Source: JBFXDW01 sp050180745
GTDB lineage: Bacteria; Pseudomonadota; Alphaproteobacteria; UBA9219
NCBI GenBank assembly: GCA_050180745.1
Contig: JBFXDW010000059.1
Coordinates: forward strand, 1-11,801
Direction: 5' to 3'
DNA: 11,801 bases
The notes below the pieces were generated by a model. That model was given only the letters and a program-made list of their open reading frames with translations. It searched no databases and was not told the origin of the DNA. This document shows, in pieces, positions 11,600 through 11,801 of this stretch. The position numbers and the translations under genes were made by a program. Position 1 is the stretch's first letter. Every line of letters begins with the position of its first letter.

Positions 11600-11742
11600 T
11601 AATGCTTAAATTGGGGGAAAGAAAAACAAACATTAACCATAAAAGTTTCTTTTGGTATCGCATGTGGAATGCTAAAAAAGGGCCTTGTTGAATAAATCAT
11701 CCTAAAATCACGTCACGTGAATCAAAAATTAAGGATTTAGGT

Positions 11743-11778
11743 GGACGATTCCTTTGTGTAAAAGCAAGGAGATCGTCC
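11743..11778 (+). promoter_or_regulatory. Hairpin hiding the IS transposase ribosome-binding site
   Basis: GGACGAT (11743-11749) pairs with ATCGTCC (11772-11778), and CCTT (11751-11754) pairs with AAGG (11766-11769). This buries the AAGGAG ribosome-binding site (11766-11771) immediately before the ATG at 11779. Such structures limit transposase translation from read-through transcripts in several IS families. Confidence 0.6.
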
Positions 11779-11801
11779 ATGAGCGAAGGTAGAAGATTTA
11801 C
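11779..11801 (+). CDS. Start of putative IS transposase (truncated by window end)
   Basis: Only the first seven codons are visible (MSEGRRF, then a partial codon), after an AAGGAG ribosome-binding site seven bases upstream. The call as transposase rests on its position about 100 bases inside an IS-like end, not on protein homology. Confidence 0.5.

Larger units (their letters stand above)
11680..11801 (+). mobile_element. Left end of an insertion sequence, IS5/IS903-like terminal repeat
   Basis: GGGCCTTGTTGAATAAATCA (11680-11699) closely resembles the terminal inverted repeat of IS903-type members of the IS5 family (GGCTTTGTTGAATAAATC). A leader of about 80 bases with a hairpin and a start codon follows. 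The element runs out of the window, so the right end, target duplication and exact type cannot be seen. Confidence 0.7.

Overview
The window looks like a chromosomal segment of an alphaproteobacterium. The evidence is an HpnN-type hopanoid RND transporter, an ELM1-family protein, an alphaproteobacterial-style RlmB beside tRNA-Tyr, an MlaA lipoprotein and an MsbA-like ABC exporter. Base composition looks roughly balanced by eye (not counted), which would fit a moderate-GC Rhodospirillales- or Micavibrio-like lineage. Genus cannot be decided from the sequence.

Layout. (1) 1-1331: a decayed tailed-phage remnant holding the 3' part of a lambda-type portal gene, an S49 head protease with an internal deletion, and a fragment of a Mu/P2-type baseplate J gene. 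It abuts the 3' end of a tRNA-Tyr gene (1332-1417, minus), a classical integration site. (2) 1534-2840: rlmB, then a small hypothetical gene, both on plus. (3) 2897-3111: a promoter followed by a strongly structured, apparently untranslated RNA. It has a long closing stem, three hairpins and a 10-nt element present three times in alternating orientation. The architecture recalls phage immunity antisense RNAs (C4/P4 CI type), but that family assignment is inference. (4) 3098-6800, minus: hpnN, then mlaA, then a truncated HI0074-like gene whose 3' end runs into the structured RNA. hpnN and mlaA form a plausible outer-membrane lipid-trafficking operon. (5) 6801-7027: a repeat-rich gap with an 11-bp tandem repeat, a perfect 48-bp palindrome and a dRS3-like 20-bp inverted repeat. 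(6) An Lrp/AsnC regulator (minus) divergent from an ELM1-family gene (plus). (7) A class II Fic protein with a C-terminal winged helix, preceded by two pairs of inverted operator-like half-sites that overlap its start codon. (8) An MsbA-like ABC exporter bracketed by an inverted repeat about 17 bp long. (9) The left end of an insertion sequence (TIR like the IS5/IS903 group) with a hairpin that would hide the transposase ribosome-binding site.

Functionally, the core theme is envelope lipid handling (hpnN, mlaA, the MsbA-like exporter, possibly the ELM1 protein). Mobile-element debris is interspersed: prophage remnant, structured RNA, truncated antitoxin-like gene, short repeats and an IS. The best candidates for something under-described are the RNA at 2932-3111, the 48-bp palindrome before hpnN, and the Fic operator array.
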